This document shows, piece by piece, positions 25,217 through 33,781 of a DNA stretch of 39,537 nt. The position numbers were made by a program, and so were the translations under genes. Source of the DNA: a virus; IMG/VR virus record IMGVR_UViG_3300008113_000530, positions 1-39,537 of that record; one strand, 5' to 3'. The notes below the pieces were generated by a model. That model saw nothing but the letters and a program-made list of their open reading frames with translations, searched no databases and was not told the origin of the DNA. Positions within the stretch are counted from its first letter, which is position 1; the number at the start of each line of letters is the position of its first letter.

Positions 25217-26392
25217 ATGAATAGCACAGATAACATTCTCATTGATCTTTACTCTAGTTCACCTACAAGCGTCCAACAAACTGTTCCGGTTAGGGATAGA
25301 AAAATTCTAGTTAGTCTTTTTAGACAAATTAGTAGTGGGCATTTTTTGACCGAAAATCAGGGAAAATTACTGGTAAAAATTTTTAATGAAAACATTGATA
25401 ATTTAGAATTTAAAGATCCTGAAATTTTATCTTTAATTGAATCACCGATCTGGTCAAAGCCCTTCCGCCAGATTGAATACGTAAAAAAGATTTACCTTAG
25501 TGACAGTGAAGAAAAGCACATAATTATAGAATTTACCTTTAATAAACGTATTAGGGACCAGATTTCTAAAATATCTAAAGACCTCGACGGTGCTTTGATA
25601 TCTATCGGTAATAAGAAGCACACATTACCATTAACAGAAAAAAATATATTAACTCTTGTTAAGGGTTTAAAAAACTTTCGATTTGAAATTGATGAAAAAC
25701 TTCAGAATTTTTACCATGAAATTTTAGAAGTTTTATCAACTAAAGAAAATATTTTCGATCTAAAAAATATCGAAAGTAAAAAATTGTTAGACAGTTTGTA
25801 TGCAGATATCGGTGTAGAAAATAGTGAAAATCATCTATTATTAGCCGATAGAAAAATTCGGTATCAATACCAAATTTTTAGTGATTTTGCACCGGGTACA
25901 TTAACTGATAAAATTGCCTATCGAAGAACATCTAAATTATATCTTGATAAGAATCAAGTTAGTTTAACAGACATTATACATTCGCTGAACGAACTTAACC
26001 GATTACCTGTACTTTTTATTTTTTCAAGCCATGACATTAAAGATTCTATAACTGATCTCAAAAATATGGCAACTGCACTTGAATCAAATTCGATTGCCGA
26101 TGTAGGGATTTATTTTAGATTTGACAATACAACTGAGCAGAATAAAATTTTTAATGATTTGATTAACACCTTAAAATATAATTTGAAGTTAGATAAAAAT
26201 ACAAAAATTGTAGGATTAGCTAACAACAAACTACCAAAATTTCTTGTTAAAGATCAATGGAAGCCAAACAGTATTATATCGTTCACAAACAATTTTAAAA
26301 ATAACAAAACTAGTGTATACTGTGATGATGTAGATCTTATCATCTACTATCATGACAAAGCACCGTTAGGAGATATTGATGCCATCATGTAA
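25217..26392 (+). CDS. Unknown 391-residue protein coupled to UvsW
   Basis: No recognised domain. Lys/Ile/Asn-rich alpha/beta protein without signal peptide or membrane segment. SSGHFLTENQGKLLVKIFNE (about 39-58) resembles a short module seen at the start of some phage helicase-region proteins, a weak resemblance. RLPVLFIFSSHDIKDSI (about 262-278) looks like a Rossmann-type strand. It is the first gene of an early unit with its own promoter and overlaps the uvsW start by 14 nt, so it probably acts with UvsW in fork remodelling. That role is inference. Confidence 0.55.
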   Translation: MNSTDNILIDLYSSSPTSVQQTVPVRDRKILVSLFRQISSGHFLTENQGKLLVKIFNENIDNLEFKDPEILSLIESPIWSKPFRQIEYVKKIYLSDSEEKHIIIEFTFNKRIRDQISKISKDLDGALISIGNKKHTLPLTEKNILTLVKGLKNFRFEIDEKLQNFYHEILEVLSTKENIFDLKNIESKKLLDSLYADIGVENSENHLLLADRKIRYQYQIFSDFAPGTLTDKIAYRRTSKLYLDKNQVSLTDIIHSLNELNRLPVLFIFSSHDIKDSITDLKNMATALESNSIADVGIYFRFDNTTEQNKIFNDLINTLKYNLKLDKNTKIVGLANNKLPKFLVKDQWKPNSIISFTNNFKNNKTSVYCDDVDLIIYYHDKAPLGDIDAIM

Positions 26393-27839
26393 ACTTGTAA
26401 TTAAAGATGAAGTCAATATTAAATTAGAAGGACTTTCAGTAGAAATTCGTAGAAAACTATCTAATACGTTTAAGTATGAAGATCCTACTGCTAGATATAG
26501 ACCCGCATTTAAATTAGGAAGATGGGACGGTACTGTTACATTATTTGGATTAGGTGGTAGCGGTTACTTACACCAACTTCCTAAAATATTAGAAGTGCTA
26601 GAATCGAGTGGCGTTGATGTTGAAGATGTTGAAGATTTTAGATCTAATGTCGAAATTAAATTTCCAGAGATTACTACAGATTTTTGGGGAGAAAAGACCT
26701 GGCCTAAGGGACATAGATACGAAGGCAATCCTATTAGGCTTAGAGAAGATCAAGTAAGTGTCATTAATAAATTTTTACAAAATCCTCAATGCCTACAAGA
26801 AATTGCTACAGGATTTGGTAAAACTATTACCACAGCAACACTGAGTAAATTATGTGAACCATACGGTCGAACAATTTGTATTGTACCTAACAAAAGTCTT
26901 GTTGAACAGACTGAAGAAGATTTTATTAACTGTGGTCTTGATGTTGGAGTCTATTACGGCGATCGAAAAGAATTAGGTCGTACACATACTATTTGCACTT
27001 GGCAGAGTCTCAATATACTCGATAAGAAATCAAAAAATCAAGAAGCTGAAATTGTAACACTTGCAGAGTTTCTTGATGGTGTAAAAACTGTAATGGTTGA
27101 CGAAGTACATATGGCTAAAGCTAATGTATTAAAAAATTTATTAACACAAAATTTATGTAATGCCCCTATACGTTGGGGTTTAACTGGTACAATTCCTAAA
27201 GAAGATTTTGAAAATCAAGCAATCTTTGCTAGCCTAGGACCAGTTGTTAACAAAGTGTCAGCACATGAATTACAAGAAGCAGGAGTGCTTAGTAACTGTC
27301 ACGTTAACATTACTCAATTAATAGATTTACCGGAATTTAAAAGTTATACAGACGAAGTTAAGTATCTAGTAACTAACAAAGATAGAATGACCTTTGTGTC
27401 AAAGTTAATCAAAGGAATCGCAAATTCTGGCAACACCCTAGTATTAGTAAACCGGATTGATACTGGCAATCTTCTAACAGAACAAATTGAGGACAGTGTG
27501 TTTATTTCCGGTGAAGTAAAAACTAAAGATAGAAAAGAAGAATACGATGAAATTGCGATTGCTGATAACAAGATTATTGTGGCGACTTATGGTGTGGCCG
27601 CTGTGGGTATTAATATCCCTAGGATTTTTAATTTGGTTCTTTTGGAGCCCGGAAAGAGCTTTGTCCGGGTTATACAAAGCATTGGGCGAGGTATTAGAAA
27701 AGCTGAAGATAAAGACTTCGTCCAGATCTGGGACATAACTTCGACTTGCAAATATGCAAAAAAGCATTTAACAGAACGTAAAAAGTTTTACAAGGAGGCC
27801 AAATACCCCTTCACAATAGATAAAGTAGATTGGAATTAA
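26379..27839 (+). CDS. uvsW: UvsW DNA helicase (SF2)
   Basis: 486 residues from the ATG at 26379; a TTG just upstream is not preferred. An N-terminal small domain (KLVIKDEVNIKLEGL, FKYEDPTARY, KLGRWDGTVTLF) precedes the helicase. Q-like LREDQVSVINKFL, Walker A EIATGFGKTITTAT (about 141-154), DEVH in VMVDEVHMAK (about 239-248), motif III GLTGTIPK and motif VI VIQSIGRGIRK are all intact. T4 UvsW (about 500) remodels stalled forks and unwinds R-loops, switching replication to the recombination mode. Confidence 0.93.
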   Translation: MPSCKLVIKDEVNIKLEGLSVEIRRKLSNTFKYEDPTARYRPAFKLGRWDGTVTLFGLGGSGYLHQLPKILEVLESSGVDVEDVEDFRSNVEIKFPEITTDFWGEKTWPKGHRYEGNPIRLREDQVSVINKFLQNPQCLQEIATGFGKTITTATLSKLCEPYGRTICIVPNKSLVEQTEEDFINCGLDVGVYYGDRKELGRTHTICTWQSLNILDKKSKNQEAEIVTLAEFLDGVKTVMVDEVHMAKANVLKNLLTQNLCNAPIRWGLTGTIPKEDFENQAIFASLGPVVNKVSAHELQEAGVLSNCHVNITQLIDLPEFKSYTDEVKYLVTNKDRMTFVSKLIKGIANSGNTLVLVNRIDTGNLLTEQIEDSVFISGEVKTKDRKEEYDEIAIADNKIIVATYGVAAVGINIPRIFNLVLLEPGKSFVRVIQSIGRGIRKAEDKDFVQIWDITSTCKYAKKHLTERKKFYKEAKYPFTIDKVDWN

Positions 27840-27840
27840 C

Positions 27841-28347
27841 ATGATGATATTAACCTTAGATAACAAGGCATTTGACCTTAATAATTTACCCGAAGAGGTA
27901 GATGAAAATATGCGATTTAGTGTGCTAGATAACAGTGATTACCACAATCCAGATTTCTTTTTTATGCCACTAATCTTTTTAGAAAGCTTTAACAGTCCGG
28001 CAATGGTACTACGTATAGGCGACGATGAGGTAACTATGCCCATTGACTGGTCAATTGCTGTGGGAGATAGTTCTAGCAGTTGTGATTTAGAGATACTACC
28101 CTTAACAAGTTTAAACGATAGAGGTTTTGAAGCATTGTGTTTTAATCCTATAAATGGATTTAGAATAGAATTTAAAAAGATTGAAATCGTTAATTTTTAT
28201 AACGATGTTAAATGGTATTTTCCTAAAATGAAAACAGGACAGTTGTTATCTGTTCCTTTAAATAAACAACATAAACCTCTTTGTTCGTTTTTTGTCAAAG
28301 AAATTAATAGACAAAGTGAAATGATCGATTTAAGCAAATTACTATAA
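27841..28347 (+). CDS. Conserved T4-like phage protein after uvsW
   Basis: 168 residues. FFFMPLIFLESFNSPAMVLR, VTMPIDWSIAVGD, ILPLTSLNDRGFEALCFNP and DVKWYFPKMKTGQLLSVPL are strongly patterned and recur in marine T4-like phages in this place. It is probably a beta-rich soluble protein. I know of no defined function. It follows uvsW by one base. Confidence 0.65.
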   Translation: MMILTLDNKAFDLNNLPEEVDENMRFSVLDNSDYHNPDFFFMPLIFLESFNSPAMVLRIGDDEVTMPIDWSIAVGDSSSSCDLEILPLTSLNDRGFEALCFNPINGFRIEFKKIEIVNFYNDVKWYFPKMKTGQLLSVPLNKQHKPLCSFFVKEINRQSEMIDLSKLL

Positions 28348-28348
28348 T

Positions 28349-28621
28349 ATGGGCAATCTTAAACCTGGCGCAACCTACATATATGAACGCAATGGCGACA
28401 AAGTATATGCTAGAGAATTTGGGGAATCAGAACGTAAATTAATTGGATATAAGCATACCCCTGATCCTAGAACTCCAGATGGAAGACCGCTACACGAACA
28501 CTTACTTGAAGACAAGATGTGGGGTGAAATCCGTCGAGCTGCACGGACCAATACCGCTTTACAAAAAACCTTAGATCGTGCTATAATGATATATAGATTA
28601 AGCAAGGACAAACCATTATGA
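28349..28621 (+). CDS. Small conserved phage protein
   Basis: 90 residues. A beta-hairpin-like start (LKPGATYIYERNGDKVYARE) is followed by HTPDPRTPDGRPLHEHLLED and a helical C-terminus. Similar short proteins are seen in the replication region of marine T4-like phages. No catalytic residues stand out. It overlaps the next gene by ATGA. Confidence 0.6.
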   Translation: MGNLKPGATYIYERNGDKVYAREFGESERKLIGYKHTPDPRTPDGRPLHEHLLEDKMWGEIRRAARTNTALQKTLDRAIMIYRLSKDKPL

Positions 28622-28917
28622 GTAAAGAAGAAGATAAATTCAAACACTCAAAGCGTTTGCTTAAAGATGAAAACGCTATTGCTAAACAGGTTAAGATAGC
28701 CAAAGAGCATGGGTTAACTGAAAAAGACAAAACAATTAAAGAACCGCATCGACTAGCAAAACATCATGCAATGGACTGTGGTAATCCTGATTGTTATCTA
28801 TGCGGGAATCCTCGTAAGACGCATAAAGACAAATTAACAGCACAAGAAAAAAGACTGTTTCAAGACCTCGATTCTGTGCGAGATACACACAGTAACGGAT
28901 TAAAAAATAATGAGTGA
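28618..28917 (+). CDS. Small basic protein with a Cys/His zinc-like motif
   Basis: 99 residues. The core IKEPHRLAKHHAMDCGNPDC (about 40-59) continues as YLCGNPRKTHKD, giving H44, H49/H50, C55, C60 and C63, probably a zinc-binding knuckle. KDKLTAQEKRLFQD follows. The same H...CGNPxC..C pattern is widespread in phage and bacterial small proteins of unknown role. It may bind DNA or be structural. It is translationally coupled on both sides. Confidence 0.65.
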   Translation: MSKEEDKFKHSKRLLKDENAIAKQVKIAKEHGLTEKDKTIKEPHRLAKHHAMDCGNPDCYLCGNPRKTHKDKLTAQEKRLFQDLDSVRDTHSNGLKNNE

Positions 28918-29392
28918 CAAAATTGAACTTAAAGAAAAACTGGCAGCAGTAGATTTAAATCTCAAAAATTTGTGGGATGAGATTAACGATGATCAAAGAA
29001 AAAATCTCAAACAGGAATTCTTTATTTTAAACAGGTATATCAGTAATGTTTCTTCTAATAAAAGAGACTTGCAAGAGCATTTTGTATTAACAGTTAATGA
29101 ATATTTTAATAAGCACTGGAATACTTTACAGAAACATCCTAAATTATTATGGCAACTACTTTGTATGTGTAGTCATGAAAGTAGACAGATTTTTTTCCAT
29201 CAATGGATTGGTTTTAAACGCAAAGAAAAAGAAAGCGGAAATAAGATATACAAATTCTTATTAGAAATTTATCCTAATCGAAAAGCTGATGAGATAGAAT
29301 TAATGAGCAAATTAATAACGTTCAAAGAAGCTAGAGAACTTGCTGAACGTTACGGGTACGATCAAAAACAAATTGATAAAATTTTTAAATAA
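28910..29392 (+). CDS. Conserved helical protein, possible clamp-loader small subunit analogue
   Basis: 160 residues, all helical. FFILNRYISNVSSNKRDLQE, HPKLLWQLLCMC, FFHQWIGFKRKEKE and the C-terminal ARELAERYGYDQKQIDKIFK are visible. The R/K-rich middle and the C-terminal helix recall gp62 of cyanophages, but T4 gp62 similarity cannot be shown by eye. gp44 and gp45 are not in this window, so the context cannot decide. I would otherwise call it hypothetical. The start overlaps the preceding stop by 8 nt. Confidence 0.4.
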   Translation: MSDKIELKEKLAAVDLNLKNLWDEINDDQRKNLKQEFFILNRYISNVSSNKRDLQEHFVLTVNEYFNKHWNTLQKHPKLLWQLLCMCSHESRQIFFHQWIGFKRKEKESGNKIYKFLLEIYPNRKADEIELMSKLITFKEARELAERYGYDQKQIDKIFK

Positions 29393-30087
29393 TGTTAACA
29401 CTCAAGGTGGATAAAAAATATCAGTGTCAATTTTGTGGTTCGAAGTATATGCAAGAAAAAACTCTTGCTGTACACATGTGCGAACAAAAACGTAGACACT
29501 TTGCCAAAGATGAAAAACATGTAGTTGTTGGTTATACTGCTTTTAATAAATTTTATCAGCTGACCCAAAAACAAGGTCAAAACAAAACTTACGATGAATT
29601 TGCACATAGCCCATATTATAATGCTTTTATCAAGTTTGGCAGTTATGTACACAACATCAATCCATTATATCCCGACAAGTACATTGAATATGTAATAAAA
29701 AGCGGAGTAAAATTAGATCACTGGTGTAAAGATTCTCTTTACGAAAAATATGTATTAAATCTTATTCACACTGAAGCTGTTGAAACTGCATTAGAACGCA
29801 GTGTAGCACATATGGAGCAATGGGCTAAAGACAATAACAGTCAATGGAATCATTATTTTAAATATTCTAATACTAATAGATCTGTATATGATATTAAAGA
29901 TGGTAAGGTGAGTCCTTGGTTATTACTACTATCTAATACCGGTAAAGAAATGCTAACTTCTCTTAGAGATGATCAATTATCGGCTATAAGTAGTATTATA
30001 GATCCTGTAGTTTGGTCAAAAAAGTTTAAAAAACAAACATTTGACGTAGAGCTAGTTAAGGCTGTAATCAAGGAGGCCAACCTATGA
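29392..30087 (+). CDS. N-terminal C2H2-like zinc finger protein
   Basis: 231 residues. YQCQFCGSKYMQEKTLAVHM (about 10-29), then CEQKRRHFAK, places C12, C15, H28 and C30 or H35 as a zinc finger at the N-terminus. The rest is a helical domain (YTAFNKFYQLTQKQGQNKTY, YIEYVIKSGVKLDHWC) conserved among marine T4-like phages. It probably binds DNA or RNA, role unknown. It may be a regulator or a repair factor. Start overlaps the preceding stop as TAATG. Confidence 0.62.
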   Translation: MLTLKVDKKYQCQFCGSKYMQEKTLAVHMCEQKRRHFAKDEKHVVVGYTAFNKFYQLTQKQGQNKTYDEFAHSPYYNAFIKFGSYVHNINPLYPDKYIEYVIKSGVKLDHWCKDSLYEKYVLNLIHTEAVETALERSVAHMEQWAKDNNSQWNHYFKYSNTNRSVYDIKDGKVSPWLLLLSNTGKEMLTSLRDDQLSAISSIIDPVVWSKKFKKQTFDVELVKAVIKEANL

Positions 30088-30266
30088 CACAAGTAAGTTC
30101 AGCTGATATCTGTGAACTAGATTTAGAAGTTATCCTAAGCGAGGATGACAAAACAGTATATGTAAAATTGACAGGCTTTGATAACGTAGAAGATGCTGAT
30201 AAATACGCATCTTACTTAGTTGAAAATTTACCGTTAATGTTATTTGAATCAGAGGTCATACACTAA
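30084..30266 (+). CDS. Small acidic conserved protein
   Basis: 60 residues. LDLEVILSEDDKTVYVKLTG and NVEDADKYASYLVENLPLML suggest a single alpha/beta unit with an exposed acidic face. It has a GGAGG ribosome site (AAGGAGGCC 7 nt upstream) and overlaps the genes before and after it. Nothing points to a defined function. Confidence 0.6.
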   Translation: MTQVSSADICELDLEVILSEDDKTVYVKLTGFDNVEDADKYASYLVENLPLMLFESEVIH

Positions 30267-30844
30267 TGCCAGACATTGATATAGATTTTGCCAATAGAGA
30301 ACATGCTTTAGAAAAGATTGAGCATATCACAGCTAGTATTTGTGATAATGGTACTTTTAAAAAGCATAACACTGGCATATACTGTACTTCTGTGCCGTAC
30401 AATCCTTTTACTGGTCAAAGTACATTAGATTATAAAGAAGCTGAAGAAAGAGGCTACTTTAAAATTGATATGCTAAATGTAAGCGTGTACAAAGATGTTC
30501 AAAATGAAGATCATCTCAAAACTTTGATGGAGACCGAACCACTATGGGACCTTTTAGAGCAGGACGATTTCAGCAGTTTACTTTTTCACGTAAACGGTCA
30601 CGGCAGCATACTACGTCAGATGAAGCCGACGAGTATACTCCAACTAGCGGCCGTTTTGGCTATGATACGACCCGCCAAGAGACACTTGATTGGGAAGGAC
30701 TGGACGACAGTGATGACGACTATTTGGACAAAGCCCGAGGATGGTGAATACTACTTTAAGAAGGCCCACGCAGTTGCGTATGCAATGGCGGTAGTAGTTC
30801 AGATGAATTTAATCTGTGAAAAGATCAGCTACGGGTACAGTTAA
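30266..30844 (+). CDS. DnaE-like fragment (bacterial DNA polymerase III alpha-like protein)
   Basis: 192 residues. MPDIDIDFANREHALEKIEH begins with the PDxDxDF motif, the metal-binding active-site strand of DnaE. ERGYFKIDMLNVSVY (IDxLxL-like), SILQLAAVLAMIRPAKRHLIG, and YFKKAHAVAYAMAVVVQMNL (the FxKSHAxAYA-like block) are other landmarks of the C-family palm and fingers in the right order. DnaE itself is over 1100 residues, so this is a small fragment with landmarks kept and the rest lost. Relatives occur in cyanophages and pelagiphages that use a family B polymerase. Role unknown. Confidence 0.75.
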   Translation: MPDIDIDFANREHALEKIEHITASICDNGTFKKHNTGIYCTSVPYNPFTGQSTLDYKEAEERGYFKIDMLNVSVYKDVQNEDHLKTLMETEPLWDLLEQDDFSSLLFHVNGHGSILRQMKPTSILQLAAVLAMIRPAKRHLIGKDWTTVMTTIWTKPEDGEYYFKKAHAVAYAMAVVVQMNLICEKISYGYS

Positions 30845-31218
30845 CGCTTAGTTGATCTAATTAACTGTACAGATTTACGTTTGACTCTTTTTAAGGTCAT
30901 GTTTAATAAATTTACAGTTGGTCCTAACACAATTCTAACATCTTTGCTGTTAAAGGTCTTAACAGCATATTTAAAAGGCTCAATTTCTTTACGACAAAAA
31001 ATACTAATGGGTATTTGACGATTTGATTCCCACCACCATATTTCGCCTATTTCTAAAAAGATGGTTTTTTCTTCTGGGGTTCGGATTAATTCAAGGTCGT
31101 AAAAACTAGTTACGTGCTGATCTTGATTAATGACTATTCCTACATATTCTTCTTCCCCGTAATGTAGTACAGTAATAAATGGTAGTTGTTCTTGTATGTT
31201 ATCTCTTAATTTAGCCAT
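30841..31218 (-). CDS. Conserved T4-like phage protein, opposite strand
   Basis: 125 residues from the ATG at 31218 (MAKLRDNIQEQLPFITVLHY). A longer frame to 31275 would enter the divergent gene. YVGIVINQDQHVTSFYDLEL, IGEIWWWESNRQIPISIF, SKDVRIVLGPTVNLL and RVKRKSVQLIR are conserved in marine T4-like phages. The WWWESNR signature is striking. Function unknown. Its stop overlaps the stop region of the DnaE-like gene by 4 nt, tail to tail. Confidence 0.68.
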   Translation of the reverse strand: MAKLRDNIQEQLPFITVLHYGEEEYVGIVINQDQHVTSFYDLELIRTPEEKTIFLEIGEIWWWESNRQIPISIFCRKEIEPFKYAVKTFNSKDVRIVLGPTVNLLNMTLKRVKRKSVQLIRSTKR

Positions 31219-31225
31219 ATAAATA
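31218..31225 (+). promoter_or_regulatory. Late promoter box of the structural gene at 31245
   Basis: Perfect TATAAATA whose first base is the last base of the start codon complement of the opposite gene. A GAGG ribosome site (31231-31234) follows before the ATG at 31245, so this late mRNA has a leader of about 14 nt. It puts a late gene inside an early block. Confidence 0.75.
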
Positions 31226-31244
31226 CAGTTGAGGCTTTTAACCA

Positions 31245-32051
31245 ATGCAAAAAATTTCAAGTTATTTATATTCAAATCGGATTCCGGTAAATTTAGATTT
31301 GACTACCTCACCTCTGGAGTGGAGAATCGTGTATCAAAGAACTGTTAAAATTTACAAGGGCTATGACAATGTCATAGAATTAGATATTAAAAATGCTGAA
31401 CAAAGACGATTTGATGTTAGCAGTCTTACTCTTAAATGCTTGATTATGGACGAATTAGGGCAGGAAATATACACTGCGCCTGTAGTACACACTGCCACTT
31501 TAGGTATTAGTAAATTTACTATTCCTAAAGTTGAACTTGATTATCTTGAGCCTCAATTTTTACGTTATGTAATCTATAAGCAAAACAACGACGGTACACG
31601 TAACGTTATCTACGGAGATACACAATTTGAAGCTGGTGGTCGTATGGATCTGTTAGGTTCAGCTCAAATTATAACACCTGCTCCAAAGATCATTGATACA
31701 TTTACCTATCTGCACAGTACAATAGACGATGCTACTAAGACATATTACAGTGAAGCAGTCGAAGTTAATCCGCCAAATGACATTGTTGAAGCTACTACAA
31801 TGAATTTGGAATTTTGGTGCGATAATGTAGAAGCCACAGTTAATGTTCAAATTACTACAGATCAAGTAGTGAGCACAGGCACTGACTGGGATACCCTGGA
31901 AACCTTTACTGTAGCATCAACTACCAATCGTGTATTCAAAACTTATAACAGCATAACTGATTTTAGCAACAACATAAGTTGGCTAAGAATTACCTACGAA
32001 TTACTAGGAAACAACACCGGAAAAATTGACAGAGTCATCGTTAGAGTATAA
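31245..32051 (+). CDS. Virion structural protein, late, inside the replication block
   Basis: 268 residues, beta-rich. MQKISSYLYSNRIPVNLDLT, VYQRTVKIYKGYDNVIELDI and KNAEQRRFDVSSLTLKCLIM are typical of a conserved structural protein of marine T4-like phages, with a baseplate-type immunoglobulin/BppU-like first half and a second sandwich domain (CDNVEATVNVQITTDQ onward). It is preceded by a perfect late box. It sits between the DnaE-like gene and gp61, out of place for a structural gene. Confidence 0.7.
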   Translation: MQKISSYLYSNRIPVNLDLTTSPLEWRIVYQRTVKIYKGYDNVIELDIKNAEQRRFDVSSLTLKCLIMDELGQEIYTAPVVHTATLGISKFTIPKVELDYLEPQFLRYVIYKQNNDGTRNVIYGDTQFEAGGRMDLLGSAQIITPAPKIIDTFTYLHSTIDDATKTYYSEAVEVNPPNDIVEATTMNLEFWCDNVEATVNVQITTDQVVSTGTDWDTLETFTVASTTNRVFKTYNSITDFSNNISWLRITYELLGNNTGKIDRVIVRV

Positions 32052-32054
32052 AAT
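32026..32054 (+). promoter_or_regulatory. Sigma-70-type early promoter of the gp61-gp41 operon
   Basis: TTGACA (32026-32031) lies within the last codons of the structural gene, then a 17-nt spacer and TAAAAT (32049-32054). The -10 ends 6 nt before the gp61 ATG at 32061, predicting a leaderless early mRNA. Confidence 0.78.
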
Positions 32055-32060
32055 AACTAG

Positions 32061-33044
32061 ATGAATCTGATCATTGACACTGTCAATACCCACTTGCCAC
32101 CTAGACGCAAAACTACACCTAGTGGATGGGTAAGCTTTAATGCTGTCTGTTGCCACCATAATGGTGAAAAAGCAGATACACGTCAGCGTGGCGGTATCAT
32201 GCTCAATGAAGGTGTTAGTTATCATTGTTTCAACTGCGGCTTCAAAGCCAGTTGGCAACCTGGTAGAAAAATATCGGCTAAATTCAAACGACTGTTAAAA
32301 TGGATTAATGTATCCGACGAGCTCATTACCAAATGTAGCATAGAGGCCATGCGTATAGAAGAAGTCGAAGGTTATACCAGCGAACGACTAGATCAGATCA
32401 CGTTTATTGATAAGGCACTACCACGCGGTAGTGAACCAATAACGTCATACTTAGATAATGTACCCGATGAACTAGTACCAGTGTTAGCATACTTACAAAG
32501 TCGTAATTTATATTTAGAAGACTATGATTTCCACTGGACTGATGAAGAAGGATTTACCAATAGACTGATTATACCATTTCGCTATCAAGGGCGCATTGTA
32601 GGTTATACAGCTAGAAAAATCACAGAAGGCAAACCAAAGTATATCAGTGAACAACAACCAGGATATGTGTTTAATCTAGACAGACAGCTGGTAGATCGCA
32701 AATATGTGTTTGTAGTTGAAGGTCCTATTGATGCTATATCTATTGACGGAGTAGCACTGACTAGTGCAGAAATTAATCAAACACAACGCAAATTGATCGA
32801 GCAACTGGGCAAACAGATAGTGGTAGTTCCTGACCGAGATCAACCAGGATATAGACTAGTCGAGCAAGCACTGGAATTTGGTTGGGGCCTAAGTTTTCCT
32901 GAATGGCCCGAAGGCGTCAAAGACATCAATGAAGCACAACAACAATTAGGCCGACTGGCCGCACTATACTTGATTGTACAGGGTATAGAAACTAATCAAT
33001 TAAAACAACAACTACGAGCTCGAGCGTGGTTTAAAGGACAATAA
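32061..33044 (+). CDS. gp61: DNA primase gp61
   Basis: 327 residues (T4 gp61 342). The N-terminal zinc ribbon is formed by C30/C31-H32/H33 and C56-x2-C59 (SYHCFNCGF). The TOPRIM domain has FVVEGPIDAISIDG (about 217-230) with the catalytic Glu, and VVVPDRDQPGYRLV (about 255) with the D-x-D pair. NRLIIPFRYQGRIVGYTARK is the RNA-polymerase strand region. It makes primers on the lagging strand together with helicase gp41, two genes downstream. The start is leaderless by promoter placement. Confidence 0.92.
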   Translation: MNLIIDTVNTHLPPRRKTTPSGWVSFNAVCCHHNGEKADTRQRGGIMLNEGVSYHCFNCGFKASWQPGRKISAKFKRLLKWINVSDELITKCSIEAMRIEEVEGYTSERLDQITFIDKALPRGSEPITSYLDNVPDELVPVLAYLQSRNLYLEDYDFHWTDEEGFTNRLIIPFRYQGRIVGYTARKITEGKPKYISEQQPGYVFNLDRQLVDRKYVFVVEGPIDAISIDGVALTSAEINQTQRKLIEQLGKQIVVVPDRDQPGYRLVEQALEFGWGLSFPEWPEGVKDINEAQQQLGRLAALYLIVQGIETNQLKQQLRARAWFKGQ

Positions 33045-33781
33045 TGTTTTGGTCAAAACCTAAAGTAACTTTTCATTGTAAACTACCAGAGGTATTAGAA
33101 AGATATCCTATTGTGCCTGCTGGTAGTCTACGTCATAACTGGTGGCGGCAAAGCGCATTAGAATACAAACGCAAAGTAGAACAAATAGGCCATCGTGAGC
33201 ATGTGGCAGGCACAGTAAAATGTCCAGGCATAGTCAATATCATGCAACGTGGTTGGATCTTAAACAGCTGGTTTGATTTGACTATATTAACCGGTTCTGA
33301 ATCAGATCGATTTGAATTTGCTATTCCTCCTGCACTACAAGAATATCTTAAAGAATCTCAGTACACGCCCAAACTGCTCAGTTGGTTTAGTGAAAATGAA
33401 CCTGCGCTTAGAGTACCTGTGCAAGATAACAGTCTAAAAACACTGATTAAGATCAATACACCGTGGACCATGTCTGTGCCCAAGGGACTAAATGTATTGA
33501 TGATGCCCATACCCTATTCCGACCATAAAGATTTTAGCGCACAGCCAGGCATATTAAACCCTGGCAAATATTATGATGTCAGTCCTATTATTGAGATACA
33601 TAAAAAGCCAGGAGAACTTTTTATTCCTGCAGGTACGCCCTTAATGCAGATTATTGTGTTAGAAGGCACTGAGTCTGAGATTACACAACAGGCTCAAACA
33701 AAACAAAACTGGTTAGATGGACTAAAATCGAGATTCAGAACCACACATACATTTACCACAAGAGACCATAATGACAACTAG
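33044..33781 (+). CDS. Conserved protein between primase and helicase
   Basis: 245 residues. MFWSKPKVTFHCKLPEVLER, IVPAGSLRHNWWRQSALEYK, PWTMSVPKGLNVLMMPIPYS and ELFIPAGTPLMQIIVLEG form a beta-rich jelly-roll-like pattern also seen in other marine T4-like phages here. It recalls DUF6065-type proteins, but that is a weak impression. It has the P-rich turns of a cupin without clear metal ligands. The start overlaps the primase stop (TAATG) and the end overlaps gp41 by 11 nt. Confidence 0.6.
   Translation: MFWSKPKVTFHCKLPEVLERYPIVPAGSLRHNWWRQSALEYKRKVEQIGHREHVAGTVKCPGIVNIMQRGWILNSWFDLTILTGSESDRFEFAIPPALQEYLKESQYTPKLLSWFSENEPALRVPVQDNSLKTLIKINTPWTMSVPKGLNVLMMPIPYSDHKDFSAQPGILNPGKYYDVSPIIEIHKKPGELFIPAGTPLMQIIVLEGTESEITQQAQTKQNWLDGLKSRFRTTHTFTTRDHNDN

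Noticed and set aside
30544-30747. 67-residue frame inside the DnaE-like gene
   Set aside because: Different frame fully inside a conserved gene, no ribosome site, and low-information composition.
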